DNA of 64,000 nt from Mycobacterium sp. ENV421 (GCF_002887815.1 NZ_PDHO01000004.1:124001-188000); one strand, 5' to 3'. Shown: positions 16,271-24,916, counted from the first letter of the stretch. Notes: generated from the sequence alone by a model not told the origin. Numbers and translations: made by a program.

Positions 16271-16396
16271 CTGGCCACGGTAGCCCGGCCCGGACGGCGA
16301 CACAGCGGCGGATATACCGGGTTTCGGCGGTCGCGCAGCTTAGCCTATCGGTGTGACGGATGTTACAGATGTGACTTGGGGTGGTGGGATCGTGAC

Positions 16397-17221
16397 GTGC
16401 CCGAGGTAACCCGCCGTCAATTCGTGATCGGATTGTTCGCCTCGGCCGGACTGGTCGGCGCGTCCAGCGCGATCGCGATGCCGCAGACCAATCCTCCGCT
16501 CGCGGCCAAGGCTCCCCCGCCGCCGCTCGGCGCCGCGCCACTGCTGCCCCCGCCGCCGACCACGGCGCGGATCTCGTTGCCGGGCGGCGGCGAACTGACC
16601 AGGATTCCGGGCAAGGGCGACCTGCTGGCGCTCACCGTCGACGACGGGGTGAACTCCGAAGTCGTCCGGCTCTACACCCAGTTGGCCAAGGACACCGGCA
16701 TCCGGCTCACGTTCTTCGTCAACGGCGTCTATGACTCCTGGCGCGACAACGCGGCGCTGCTGCGGCCGCTGGTGGACTCCGGCCAGATCCAGCTGGGCAA
16801 CCACACCTGGTCCCATCCCGATCTGACCACGCTGACCAAGGAGCAGGTCGCCGACCAGCTGAAGCGCAACGACCAGTTCCTGCGCAACACATTCGGCACC
16901 GATGCCACACCGTATTTCCGGCCGCCGTACGGCAGTCACAACGACGATGTCGACGCGGTGGCCGCCGATCTGGGGTACCGGGTTGCGACCCTGTGGGCGG
17001 GCTCGCTGGCCGACTCCACACCGGTCGCCGAGGACTTCATCGTGAAGATGGCCGATCAGTACTTCATTCAGCAGAACATCGTGATCGGCCACCTCAACCA
17101 TCCGCCGGTCACGCACGTCTTCCCCGCATTGATCGACGTCATCCGGTCACGCAATCTGCGCACAGTCACCCTCAACGACGTGTTCCTGCAGCCGGAGATC
17201 CCACACGTCACCTCCGCGTAG
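16397..17221 (+). CDS. Tat-exported polysaccharide deacetylase (NodB domain)
   Basis: A 274-residue carbohydrate esterase family 4 protein that removes acetyl groups from polysaccharides or peptidoglycan. The N-terminus TRRQFVIGLFASAGLVGA is a twin-arginine signal, followed by a proline-rich linker (about 32-56). NodB motifs are LTVDDG (Asp82, Asp83), NHTWSHPDL (His136 and His140, metal ligands) and RPPYGSHND. The first motif is TVDDG rather than TFDDG. The GTG start was chosen because the same frame stays open for 1.5 kb upstream only by chance, through the antisense of the preceding genes. Its end overlaps the convergent SRPBCC gene by 14 bases. Confidence 0.88.
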   Translation: MPEVTRRQFVIGLFASAGLVGASSAIAMPQTNPPLAAKAPPPPLGAAPLLPPPPTTARISLPGGGELTRIPGKGDLLALTVDDGVNSEVVRLYTQLAKDTGIRLTFFVNGVYDSWRDNAALLRPLVDSGQIQLGNHTWSHPDLTTLTKEQVADQLKRNDQFLRNTFGTDATPYFRPPYGSHNDDVDAVAADLGYRVATLWAGSLADSTPVAEDFIVKMADQYFIQQNIVIGHLNHPPVTHVFPALIDVIRSRNLRTVTLNDVFLQPEIPHVTSA

Positions 17222-17618
17222 CGGCCAGAGAATCGATGCGGCGCAACGCAATCGCACACACCGCGGTGTAGGGCGCCGCCCACCACGGCACCCCGAACCA
17301 GACCCGGCAGCCGCCCGGCGCCGGCTCGACGCCATGCGCGGTGGCCGGCACGCCCCCGACCGACCACGCCCATCGTCGCCCCGCGTCGAACTCGGTGACT
17401 GTGAACGGGACTGCGACACCACCGAGGGTCCACACCGTCCCGGTCGAGCCGGGCACGAGATATCTGCCGCCGGAGTCGAGCGCGGCACGGCTGATCGACG
17501 GCCCCCACCGCGGCCAGGCCTCCAGGTCCGTCAGCACGGCCCAGACCGCGTCGGGCGGGGACGCCACAACGCGGTCCACGATCACCATCGGTAGCCGAAT
17601 TCGCACACCAAACCCCAT
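17208..17618 (-). CDS. SRPBCC (START-like) family protein
   Basis: A 136-residue single-domain helix-grip protein resembling polyketide cyclase/dehydrase and activator families. Typical features are the N-terminal VIVDRVVASPPDAVWAVLTDLEAWPRWGP and the beta strands ending WTLGGVAVPFTVTEFDAGRRWAWSV. Such proteins bind hydrophobic ligands in a central cavity; no catalytic residue can be named. The ATG at 17618 was preferred because longer in-frame starts overlap the divergent SRPBCC neighbour. The two SRPBCC genes start 64 bases apart on opposite strands, perhaps an old duplication. Confidence 0.75.
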   Translation of the reverse strand: MGFGVRIRLPMVIVDRVVASPPDAVWAVLTDLEAWPRWGPSISRAALDSGGRYLVPGSTGTVWTLGGVAVPFTVTEFDAGRRWAWSVGGVPATAHGVEPAPGGCRVWFGVPWWAAPYTAVCAIALRRIDSLAATRR

Positions 17619-17682
17619 GTCCGCCAACGCTACGCCGCATAGCCGTTCGGCCCGGGCCACCGGCTGCATAGGATCAGATCCC

Positions 17683-18138
17683 ATGAAGGGCTCCGTGACA
17701 GTGCACATGGCCGCACCGGCCGACAAGATCTGGAATGTGATCGCCGACATCACCCGAACCGGTGAGTTCTCGCCGGAGGTGTTCGAGTCCGAGTGGCTCG
17801 GCGGTGCGACCGGCCCGGCGCTGGGAGCGAAGTTCCGCGGGCATGTGCGGCGCAACGAGATCGGCCCGGTGTACTGGACCACGTGCCGCGTCACCGCCTG
17901 CGAACCGGGACGCGAATTCGGCTTCGCCGTGCTGGCCGGCGACAAGGCGCTCAACAACTGGCACTACCGGCTCGACCCGGCGGGTGACGGCACCGACGTG
18001 ACGGAATCCTTCCGGATGGCCGATTTCCCGGGGATGCGGCTGTTCGAGTTGTTGGGCGGACAGCTGCGTGTCCGGCGCAACCAGCGAGACATGCGCACCA
18101 CGCTGGAACGCATCAAGAAGGTCGTCGAGAACGACTGA
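17683..18138 (+). CDS. SRPBCC (START-like) family protein
   Basis: A 151-residue helix-grip protein. The start MKGSVTVHMAAPADKIWNVIADITRTGEFSPEV is the common opening of mycobacterial polyketide-cyclase-like SRPBCC proteins, and the C-terminal helix (about 118-150, LRVRRNQRDMRTTLERIKKVV) closes the cavity as in the family. Ligand and activity are unknown. By length and position it could be the counterpart of M. tuberculosis Rv1883c, but I recall that sequence only vaguely. It precedes a SnoaL-like gene on the same strand by 41 bases. Confidence 0.8.
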   Translation: MKGSVTVHMAAPADKIWNVIADITRTGEFSPEVFESEWLGGATGPALGAKFRGHVRRNEIGPVYWTTCRVTACEPGREFGFAVLAGDKALNNWHYRLDPAGDGTDVTESFRMADFPGMRLFELLGGQLRVRRNQRDMRTTLERIKKVVEND

Positions 18139-18179
18139 AACGTCGCCACGGTCGGCCCTCGGTTTGATACAACCGGTGC

Positions 18180-18683
18180 ATGGGTCGGTGGTCACGCGAA
18201 GAAATCGAGTCGGCGTTCGAGGAACACAAGCAGGTTGTCGTCGGCATTGCCGACAGCTGGGACTGGTCGCGATTCGCCGACCAGTTCACCGAGGACGCCA
18301 CCTACGTGGAGCATTCCTACGGAACATTCCATGGCCGCGAAGCGATCCGGAAGTGGATCGTCAACACCATGAACAGCTTTCCCGGCACCGAGATGCCCTG
18401 GTTCCCGTCGACCTGGCACTCCGTCGATGTGGACAAGGGCTGGGTGATCTGCGAATTCCAGAACCGGATGCGCGATCCCGGCGACGGCAGCATCCACGAG
18501 GAACCCAACATCTCGGTGCTCAAGTACGCCGGCGACGGGCTGTGGAGCTACGAGGAAGACGCCTACAACCCGATGAACTTCATGCCGATGGTGAAGGGCT
18601 ACATCGAGACGTCGAAGAAGTTGGGAACCATCTCCGACGATGCGGTCACGTTCGCCCGCAACATGGGATGGGACCTGGCCTGA
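18180..18683 (+). CDS. SnoaL/NTF2-like fold protein
   Basis: A 167-residue protein of the NTF2-like superfamily, a cone-shaped fold used by small ligand-binding proteins, isomerases and dehydratases. The segment FADQFTEDATYVEHSYGTFHGREAIRKWI is the diagnostic part, followed by beta strands ending WVICEFQNRMRDPGDGS. No catalytic dyad is obvious. Mycobacteria carry many such proteins near steroid and lipid genes. It is transcribed in the same direction as the SRPBCC gene and may be co-expressed with it. Confidence 0.8.
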   Translation: MGRWSREEIESAFEEHKQVVVGIADSWDWSRFADQFTEDATYVEHSYGTFHGREAIRKWIVNTMNSFPGTEMPWFPSTWHSVDVDKGWVICEFQNRMRDPGDGSIHEEPNISVLKYAGDGLWSYEEDAYNPMNFMPMVKGYIETSKKLGTISDDAVTFARNMGWDLA

Positions 18684-18702
18684 GGCTTGCTCGGCCTGGT
18701 CG

Positions 18703-18891
18703 TCAGTCCGAGCTGCCTTCGGTGTCGTCGAAGAAGCTCCACTCGCCGTCGTGCTCGACCTCCATGCGCCAGCCCAGCTCGGAGTTGTCGGCGCGCGAGT
18801 CGACGAACCAGGCGTGCGCATCCTCGGCGCTCTCGATGTCCTTGGTGTCGACGACGTCGCCATGCGGGTTGATCACGCGGTAGGTTGCCAT
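18703..18891 (-). CDS. Small conserved actinobacterial protein, unknown function
   Basis: A 62-residue acidic protein starting MATYRVINPHGDVVDTKDIE and ending GEWSFFDDTEGSSD. It lacks membrane segments and cysteines. The predicted pattern is beta strand, helix (ESAEDAHAWFVDS), two beta strands, which fits a tiny alpha/beta domain. I recognise it only as a mycobacterial hypothetical protein. It is convergent with the SnoaL-like gene and lies on the strand of the threonine-synthase-like gene, 28 bases downstream of nothing else. Confidence 0.65.
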   Translation of the reverse strand: MATYRVINPHGDVVDTKDIESAEDAHAWFVDSRADNSELGWRMEVEHDGEWSFFDDTEGSSD

Positions 18892-18919
18892 GCTTCATGC
18901 TTCCCCGCTGGGGCGCACT

Positions 18920-20002
18920 TCAATCGCCCGGATGCTTGAGACCTGCGCCGCACAACGGAATCACCACGTCACCCGCCGCCAACAGTTCGGTGATCCGCTG
19001 CCAGTGCGGACCTGACCTGGCGGCGGCGCCCGCGGCCGCGGCGTAACAGACCGCGGCCGTCGGCTCGACGAACAAGCCCTCGCGGGCCAGCGCATGCCGC
19101 CCCGCCACGATCGCGTCGTCGTCGACGGTGACGATCGTGCCGCCCGAATCGCGCACCGCGGCCACGATCTGCTCGGCGCGGGGCGGCGCGGTGATCGCGA
19201 TGCCCTCGGCCACCGTGACGCCCAGGGCCGGGTCGCGGCCGTCCCACGCCGCCGCCAGCGGGGCGCACCCCGCCGCCTGGACCGCGATCAGCGCAGGCAC
19301 CCGGTCGGCCAAGCCGGCAGCGACCAACTCGGTGAAGGCCAGGTGACAGCCCAGCAGCAGTGTCCCGTTGCCGACCGGAACCAGCACCGCCGACGGCAGG
19401 CTGCGGCCGTTCTGCTGCCAGATCTCGTATCCGTAGGTCTTCACACCGTGCATGAAGTACGGGTGGTAGACGTGACTGGCGTAGAAGACGCCGGGGCGCT
19501 GCGCGATCCGCGCTGCCGCCGCGGCGGTCGCGGCGCGGTCGCCCGGCACCAGCGTCAGCGCGGCGCCGTGCGCCCGGATCTGGGCGAGCTTTTCCGGCGA
19601 GGTGGTCGCCGGGACCAGCACCTGGCAGTCGATGCCGGCCCTGGCGAAATACGCCGCAGCCGCGGTTCCGGCATTGCCGCTGCTGTCGACGACGGACTCC
19701 CCGATTCCGAGACGATCAGCGAGCGCCGCCAGGACCACCGCGCCACGGTCTTTGAAAGACAGAGTGGGACTGAGGAATTCGAGCTTGAATCGGACCGCCG
19801 GCAACGTCTTCGACGGGATCATCGGGGTGTTGCCTTCACCGAGGGTGATCGATGCGCCGACGGGTACCGGCAGCACGGACTCGCCGTCGGGCCGCCACCT
19901 CTCGGTGACGTCGAGCACCCCGCCACAAGGGCATCGCCAGACCAGCTCGGCGACCTCGAATTCCCGGCCGCACGAGCGGCATTGCAGCGGTGGCAGATTC
20001 AT
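18920..20002 (-). CDS. Threonine synthase-like PLP-dependent enzyme
   Basis: A 360-residue fold-type II PLP enzyme. An N-terminal zinc-ribbon (Cys8, Cys11, Cys24, Cys26 in CRSC and CPCGG) is followed by GEGNTPMIPS and the PLP lysine Lys84 in SFKDRGAVV. The phosphate-binding loop is DSSGNAGTAAAAYF. Threonine synthases convert O-phosphohomoserine to threonine, but this lineage also includes diverged enzymes, and mycobacteria have a separate thrC in the homoserine operon, so the substrate is uncertain. The ATG overlaps the stop of the upstream DUF1275 gene by four bases, showing coupling. A longer frame upstream belongs to that gene's shadow. Confidence 0.85.
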   Translation of the reverse strand: MNLPPLQCRSCGREFEVAELVWRCPCGGVLDVTERWRPDGESVLPVPVGASITLGEGNTPMIPSKTLPAVRFKLEFLSPTLSFKDRGAVVLAALADRLGIGESVVDSSGNAGTAAAAYFARAGIDCQVLVPATTSPEKLAQIRAHGAALTLVPGDRAATAAAAARIAQRPGVFYASHVYHPYFMHGVKTYGYEIWQQNGRSLPSAVLVPVGNGTLLLGCHLAFTELVAAGLADRVPALIAVQAAGCAPLAAAWDGRDPALGVTVAEGIAITAPPRAEQIVAAVRDSGGTIVTVDDDAIVAGRHALAREGLFVEPTAAVCYAAAAGAAARSGPHWQRITELLAAGDVVIPLCGAGLKHPGD

Positions 20003-20667
20003 GGCTCCACTCCCTTGCGTTCGTCGATGACGAACAGGATCAGCGTGACGGACAGGACGACGGCCGGAATCCAGATCGCATGCACGCTCCAGACGCGGGT
20101 GGCGAACGCGCCGACCACCGCGCCGCCGGTGAAGAACACCGTCAGTGCGGCGTAGGTGGTGAAGGCCTGCCGCGCCGTCGCATCGCGGTCCACGAAACCG
20201 GTGTAACCGCTTTCCACCAGACGCATCAGGTTGCCGGTCGTCGCCACCGGCAGGTACACGAAATCGCCGATGTTGCGGAACAACCCGATCTGCATCGCCG
20301 CGACGAACGAAATCGGCACCGTCACATAGCTGTGCGCCACCGTCGTCGGTACGAAGCCGATGGTGAACAGCACCGCGGCTTGCAGCAGCATCGTCCAGCG
20401 CAGCGGATGCTTCAGGTACCGCTCCACCCGGCCCGACTTCAGATGCGAGGCCAGCCCCACGCCGGCGAAGAACGCCAGAAGTGGCCACACATGCGCAAGC
20501 GCCGCGCTGACCTTGCCCTGACTGGTGTCCAGCGCGAAGAGGATGACGTTGGCTGTCTGCACGTTCGCGAACACCCCGCCGCGAGCGAGATAGGTGTAGG
20601 CGTCCAGGAAGCCGTTTGTCAGCGTGAGCAGCAGGCCGAAACGCAATGTCGTGGAGGTGCGCGTCAT
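19999..20667 (-). CDS. DUF1275 (YoaK) family membrane protein
   Basis: A 222-residue integral membrane protein of the YoaK/DUF1275 family, with about six transmembrane segments. The family signature TLTNGFLDAYTYLARGGVFANVQTANVILFAL is followed by the second conserved block MQIGLFRNIGDFVYLPVATTGNLMRL. Function is not established; transport has been suggested for relatives. The start MTRTSTTLRFG was chosen as the usual family start; longer starts reach into the region upstream of CYP124. It is the first gene of a two-gene unit with the threonine-synthase-like enzyme, an unusual partnership. Confidence 0.85.
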   Translation of the reverse strand: MTRTSTTLRFGLLLTLTNGFLDAYTYLARGGVFANVQTANVILFALDTSQGKVSAALAHVWPLLAFFAGVGLASHLKSGRVERYLKHPLRWTMLLQAAVLFTIGFVPTTVAHSYVTVPISFVAAMQIGLFRNIGDFVYLPVATTGNLMRLVESGYTGFVDRDATARQAFTTYAALTVFFTGGAVVGAFATRVWSVHAIWIPAVVLSVTLILFVIDERKGVEP

Positions 20668-20737
20668 CGTGGGAGCAAGCTTGCCTGAATCGGGAAATGA
20701 ACACGAGCGTGGGCCGTGGACTCTAAGGTCGTTTCCC

Positions 20738-22018
20738 ATGGGCATCGCCACACGTGTCAATGGTCAGCAGCCGCCCGAAATGGCGCTCGAGGACATCAAT
20801 CTGGGCACCTTCGAGTTCTGGGGCATGGACGACGCCCTGCGTGACGGCGCGTTCGCCACTCTGCGCCGCGAGGCCCCGATCTCGTTCTTCCACGAGGTGG
20901 AGTTCGAGGGTATCGAGGCGGGCCCCGGCCACTGGGCGTTGACCAAGCTCGACGATGTCTTCTACGCCAGCCGCCACCCGGACATCTTCAGCTCCTATCC
21001 GAACATCACGATCGGCGATCAGATCCCCGAAGTCGCCGAGTACTTCGGCTCGATGATCGCGCTGGACGACCCGCGGCACGCCCGGCTGCGCAACATCGTC
21101 CGCAGCGCCTTCACCCCCAAGGTGGTGGCCCGCACCGAGGCGTCGGTGCGCGACCGTGCGCAACAACTGGTGTCGGCGATGATCACCAACCATCCGGACG
21201 GCAATGCCGAACTGGTCACCGAGCTCTCCGGCCCGCTGCCGCTGCAGGTCATCTGCGACATGATGGGAATTCCCGAGGACGACCACGACCGGATCTTCCA
21301 CTGGACCAACATCATTCTCGGCTTCGGCGACCCGGACCTGACCACCGACTTCGACGAATTTCTCAAGGTGGCCTTCGACATCGGCGCCTACGCCACCGCG
21401 CTCGCCGAGGACCGGCGAATCAACCCGCGTGAGGACCTGACCACCTCGCTGGTGGCGGCCGAGGTCGACGGGGAACGGCTGACGTCGGCCGAGATCGCAT
21501 CGTTCTTCATCCTGCTGGCCGTGGCGGGCAACGAGACCACCCGCAACGCCATCAGCCACGGGGTGCTGGCACTGACCCGGTATCCGGAACAGCGCAAGAT
21601 CTGGTGGGACGACTTCGCCGGCGTCACCGACAGCGCGGTCGAGGAGGTGGTGCGCTGGGCGTCGCCGGTGATCTACATGCGCCGCACCCTCACCCGCGAC
21701 ATCGAGCTCAGCGGGGTCAAGATGGCCGAGGGTGACAAGGTCACCATGTGGTACGCCTCGGCCAACCGCGACGAGGAGAAGTTCGCCAACCCGTACCTCT
21801 TCGATGTCACCCGTACCCCCAACCATCACGTCGGGTTCGGCGGGGGCGGCGCCCACTTCTGCCTGGGCGCGAACCTGGCCCGCCGCGAAATCGCGGTCGT
21901 ATTCGACGAACTGCACCGCCGCATGCCGGACATCGCGGTCACCGAAGAGCCCTCGATGCTGCTGTCCGCGTTCATCCATGGCATCAAACGGTTACCGGTG
22001 AGCTGGACGCCCGCCTGA
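20738..22018 (+). CDS. cyp124: Cytochrome P450 CYP124, omega-hydroxylase
   Basis: CYP124 enzymes hydroxylate the chemically disfavoured omega position of methyl-branched lipids and can oxidise the cholesterol side chain. The 426-residue protein follows M. tuberculosis CYP124A1 closely as I recall it: ATRVNGQQPPE near the start, RHPDIFSSYPNITI, YFGSMIALDDPRHARLRNIV, the I-helix LLAVAGNETTRNAISHG, and the haem loop FGGGGAHFCLGANLARRE with Cys at about 375. The ATG at 20738 matches the conserved IATRVNG start; the frame is open upstream but without homology. CYP140 follows 41 bases later in the same direction. No KstR box is visible upstream. Confidence 0.93.
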   Translation: MGIATRVNGQQPPEMALEDINLGTFEFWGMDDALRDGAFATLRREAPISFFHEVEFEGIEAGPGHWALTKLDDVFYASRHPDIFSSYPNITIGDQIPEVAEYFGSMIALDDPRHARLRNIVRSAFTPKVVARTEASVRDRAQQLVSAMITNHPDGNAELVTELSGPLPLQVICDMMGIPEDDHDRIFHWTNIILGFGDPDLTTDFDEFLKVAFDIGAYATALAEDRRINPREDLTTSLVAAEVDGERLTSAEIASFFILLAVAGNETTRNAISHGVLALTRYPEQRKIWWDDFAGVTDSAVEEVVRWASPVIYMRRTLTRDIELSGVKMAEGDKVTMWYASANRDEEKFANPYLFDVTRTPNHHVGFGGGGAHFCLGANLARREIAVVFDELHRRMPDIAVTEEPSMLLSAFIHGIKRLPVSWTPA

Positions 22019-22059
22019 GTTTGTGGCGCGGACCGGGCGGCACTCGTAGCGTGATGGGC

Positions 22060-23370
22060 ATGAAGCAACGGGTGCACTGGTTGGTGATGCACGGCATGAT
22101 CCGAGCGGCGGCCAGTGCGGCGGCCCGTCGCGGCGACCCACAGGCCAGGATGGCGTTCGATCCGGCGGTGCGCACCGACCCGGTCTCGTTCTTCGAAGAG
22201 ATGCGTCCGCAGGGTCCGATGCTGCCCACTCGGCTGGGTTACCTGACGCTCGACCACGCGGTGGCCCACGAACTACTGCGCTCCGACGATTTCCGGGTGA
22301 TCATCCTCGGCGGCAATCTGCCCAAGCCGCTGCGTTGGGTGGAACGCCGCACCCGAGACGACCTGCTGCATCCGCTGCGGCCGCCGTCCCTGCTGGCCGT
22401 CGAGCCGCCCGAGCACACCCGGTACCGCAAGACGGTCTCGTCGGTGTTCACCTCGCGCGCGGTGACCGCGCTGCGCGACCGGGTCGAGGACACCGCCGCG
22501 GAACTGCTCGACCAGCTGTCCGACGGTCCCGGCGTCGTCGACATCGTCGAGCGGTATTGCGCGCAGTTACCGGTGTCGGTGATCGGCGACATCCTCGGGG
22601 TGCCCGAGGCCGACCGGCCGCGGATCCTCGAGTTCGGGGAGCTCGCCGCGCCCAGCCTGGATGTCGGATTGACCTGGTCGCAATACCTGCGGGTGCAGAA
22701 GGGACTCGCCGGATTCAATCTGTGGCTGTCCGCGCACCTGCGCCAGCTCCGCGAGCATCCCGGCGACGATCTGATGAGTCAGCTGATCGCCGCCTCGGAC
22801 GAGGGTCGGCATCTCGATGAGAGTGAACTGGCGGGCGTCGCCGGGCTTGTGCTCGCTGCCGGGTTCGAGACCACGGTCAACCTGCTGGGCAACGGAATTC
22901 GATTGCTGCTCAACTCCCCCGACCAGCTGGCGCGACTGCAGGAGGATCCGTCGCTGTGGCCGGGCGCGGTCGAAGAGATCCTGCGGCTGGAGTCCCCGGT
23001 ACAGCTGTCGGCGCGGATCGCCTTGCGAGACACCGAGGTGGCCGGCACCACGGTACGGGCCGGCGAGATGGTGGCCATCTACCTCGCCGCCGCCAACCGT
23101 GATCCGGCGGTGTTCGACGACCCCCACCGCTTCGATGTCAGCCGCCCGAACGCCGGTAAGCACCTTGCCTTTTCGGGGGGACGGCACTTCTGCCTCGGGG
23201 CCGCGCTGGCGCGGGCCGAGGGCGAGGTGGGTCTGCGCAGGTTCTTCACGCATTTCCCCGAGGCGCAACTCGCCGGGCTGGGCAGCCGCCGTGACACCAG
23301 GGTGCTGCGCGGGTGGGCCGAGCTACCGGTCAGCCTCGGCGCGCCCGGCCTGATCCCCTCGCGCGACTGA
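22060..23370 (+). CDS. cyp140: Cytochrome P450 CYP140
   Basis: A 436-residue P450 matching M. tuberculosis CYP140A1 (Rv1880c): MKQRVHWLVMHGMIR at the start, LPKPLRWVERRTRDDLLHPL, PSLLAVEPPEHTRYRKTVSS, the I-helix VLAAGFETTVNLLGNGIR, and the haem loop FSGGRHFCLGAALARAEGE with Cys at about 378. Among three clustered start codons the one giving MKQRVHW agrees with the homologue. The physiological substrate is not established. Its 3' end overlaps the convergent small membrane protein gene by 48 bases. Confidence 0.93.
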   Translation: MKQRVHWLVMHGMIRAAASAAARRGDPQARMAFDPAVRTDPVSFFEEMRPQGPMLPTRLGYLTLDHAVAHELLRSDDFRVIILGGNLPKPLRWVERRTRDDLLHPLRPPSLLAVEPPEHTRYRKTVSSVFTSRAVTALRDRVEDTAAELLDQLSDGPGVVDIVERYCAQLPVSVIGDILGVPEADRPRILEFGELAAPSLDVGLTWSQYLRVQKGLAGFNLWLSAHLRQLREHPGDDLMSQLIAASDEGRHLDESELAGVAGLVLAAGFETTVNLLGNGIRLLLNSPDQLARLQEDPSLWPGAVEEILRLESPVQLSARIALRDTEVAGTTVRAGEMVAIYLAAANRDPAVFDDPHRFDVSRPNAGKHLAFSGGRHFCLGAALARAEGEVGLRRFFTHFPEAQLAGLGSRRDTRVLRGWAELPVSLGAPGLIPSRD

Positions 23371-23739
23371 CTCTGCGCGATCCTCGTCGGAGACCCGGGG
23401 GTCGAGCGCGTCGGCGTGCTGGGCACGTTCGTCGAGTTCGCCGCGGTGAGCAGCCGCCTCGGTGCGATGCTTCTCGGCGTTCTCCTGCAGGCGGGCCGCT
23501 TCGGCCGCCTTGGCTTCCGCTTCGGCCTGCGCTGCACGGGCTTTGGCTGCGGTTTCATCCGCCAGAGCTTCGCGCCGCTGAACCTTGACCTCTTTTTCGC
23601 GGACCTCCTCGCGGATCTCCTCGGCCTGCGCGACCCGGCGGCTGATCTGACGTTTACGACCGACCCAGACCAGCGCTCCGATCACGATCAGCGCGGCGAG
23701 TACGGCGATGACTATCCACACGACATTGTTCGAGGCCAT
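23323..23739 (-). CDS. Membrane-anchored coiled-coil protein, unknown function
   Basis: A 138-residue protein with one N-terminal transmembrane helix (about residues 5-26, VVWIVIAVLAALIVIGALVW) and a long, highly charged alpha-helical tail (about 30-120) rich in Ala, Glu, Arg and Lys with heptad-like spacing, likely a coiled coil. The ATG has GAAGGAG seven bases upstream. Similar small anchor-plus-coil proteins are widespread in mycobacteria without assigned role. It overlaps the CYP140 3' end on the opposite strand. Confidence 0.75.
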   Translation of the reverse strand: MASNNVVWIVIAVLAALIVIGALVWVGRKRQISRRVAQAEEIREEVREKEVKVQRREALADETAAKARAAQAEAEAKAAEAARLQENAEKHRTEAAAHRGELDERAQHADALDPRVSDEDRAESVARGDQAGRAEADR

Positions 23740-23779
23740 GCTGGCTCCTTCAGTGGGGCGCGCCGCTGATTCGGCACCG

Positions 23780-24916
23780 TCAATTGACGGCGTTCCCGTC
23801 GCGGCCATGGGCCAAACCGCCGAGCGCGGTCAGCATGCCCGCTGCCGCCCGCGGCCAGGTGAACGTCTCGGCCCGACGCCGGGCGCAGTACCGCCGGTGC
23901 TGCTCGGGGCGGTCGATGACCCCGGCGACGGCCGCGGCGATCGCGTGCGGATCGTTGTCGGCACATGCGCCGCTGTCCGAGGTCAGGATCTCGGACAATG
24001 CGGAGGTACGCGAGACCACCGCCGGCGTCCCGCAGGCCAGTGCTTCCAGCGCGGCCAAGCCGAATGTTTCGTGTGGACCGGGCGCCAGCGCGACGTCGGC
24101 GGAGGCCAGCAGTGTGGCAACGGCGTTGCGCGAGTCGATGAAACCGGTGAAATCCACCGGCAGCCGTGCCGCCTGGCGCTGCAGCCGCGCCCGCATCGGT
24201 CCATCGCCGGCAATCACCAGCCGGGCATCCACACCCGAATCACGAAGCGCGGCAAGTGCATCGATGCTTCGGTCGGCACGCTTCTCCACCGAAAGCCGAC
24301 CGCAGTGCACCAGCAGCACCTGGTCCGGTGCGGCCCACCGATTGCGGGTGCGCGTGCAGAACCGGCGGGGATGGAACATGTCCAGGTCCACCCCCAACGG
24401 CACCGTCATCACATTCGTGGCGCCGATGCGGTCGAACTCTTCGCGGGCAAAACTGGTGGTGCACAGCACCGTGTCGTAGTTCGCCGCGGTACGACGGTTC
24501 GCCAGGTCGGCGAGCCGGCGAGCCAGCCGCCCGGGCATGATCTGACCGGTCAGGCGATCGAGGCGCTCATGCGAGATCATCACGGTGGTGACGCCGTGTC
24601 GCGTACCCCACCGGCCCAGCGAGCGCAGGGTGAACCGGTCCGAGACTTCGATGGCATCGGGCGCCAACTGCTCCAGCAGCGCGGTCACCGGCAACGGCAT
24701 CACCGCGCGGTAGCCGCCGGTGAACGGAATCTGTCTGGCGGGCACCGAGATTCGGGTGACACCACTGGGCAGCGTGGTGTGGGTGGCCGTCGGTCCGGGC
24801 ACGATCAGGAACACCTCATGGCCGGCGGCGCAGTACTCCGCGCCCAGCCGGTCGACCGCCGTGCGTAATCCGCCGGACCGGGGGCCGTAGAAGTTCGCGA
24901 CCTGCGCGACCCTCAT
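23780..24916 (-). CDS. GT4 family glycosyltransferase, PimC-like mannosyltransferase
   Basis: A 378-residue GT-B fold glycosyltransferase. The opening VAQVANFYGPRSGGLRTAV and the donor-site region LLVHCGRLSVEKRADRSIDA, then PGPHETFGLAALEALACGTP (E-x7-E motif), are the family 4 hallmarks. The sequence closely resembles PimC of M. tuberculosis CDC1551 as I recall it, described as adding a third mannose to phosphatidylinositol mannosides from GDP-mannose. The ATG giving MRVAQVANFYG was chosen; an ATG one codon upstream is equivalent. It acts at the cytoplasmic membrane face. The gene is patchily present among mycobacteria, so transfer is possible. Confidence 0.85.
   Translation of the reverse strand: MRVAQVANFYGPRSGGLRTAVDRLGAEYCAAGHEVFLIVPGPTATHTTLPSGVTRISVPARQIPFTGGYRAVMPLPVTALLEQLAPDAIEVSDRFTLRSLGRWGTRHGVTTVMISHERLDRLTGQIMPGRLARRLADLANRRTAANYDTVLCTTSFAREEFDRIGATNVMTVPLGVDLDMFHPRRFCTRTRNRWAAPDQVLLVHCGRLSVEKRADRSIDALAALRDSGVDARLVIAGDGPMRARLQRQAARLPVDFTGFIDSRNAVATLLASADVALAPGPHETFGLAALEALACGTPAVVSRTSALSEILTSDSGACADNDPHAIAAAVAGVIDRPEQHRRYCARRRAETFTWPRAAAGMLTALGGLAHGRDGNAVN

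Noticed and set aside
14891..16396. A 776-codon plus-strand frame running into the polysaccharide deacetylase
   Set aside because: The upstream 500 codons are the antisense of the DUF4331 and LLM genes, have no recognisable protein features, and the deacetylase has its own Tat signal starting at 16397.
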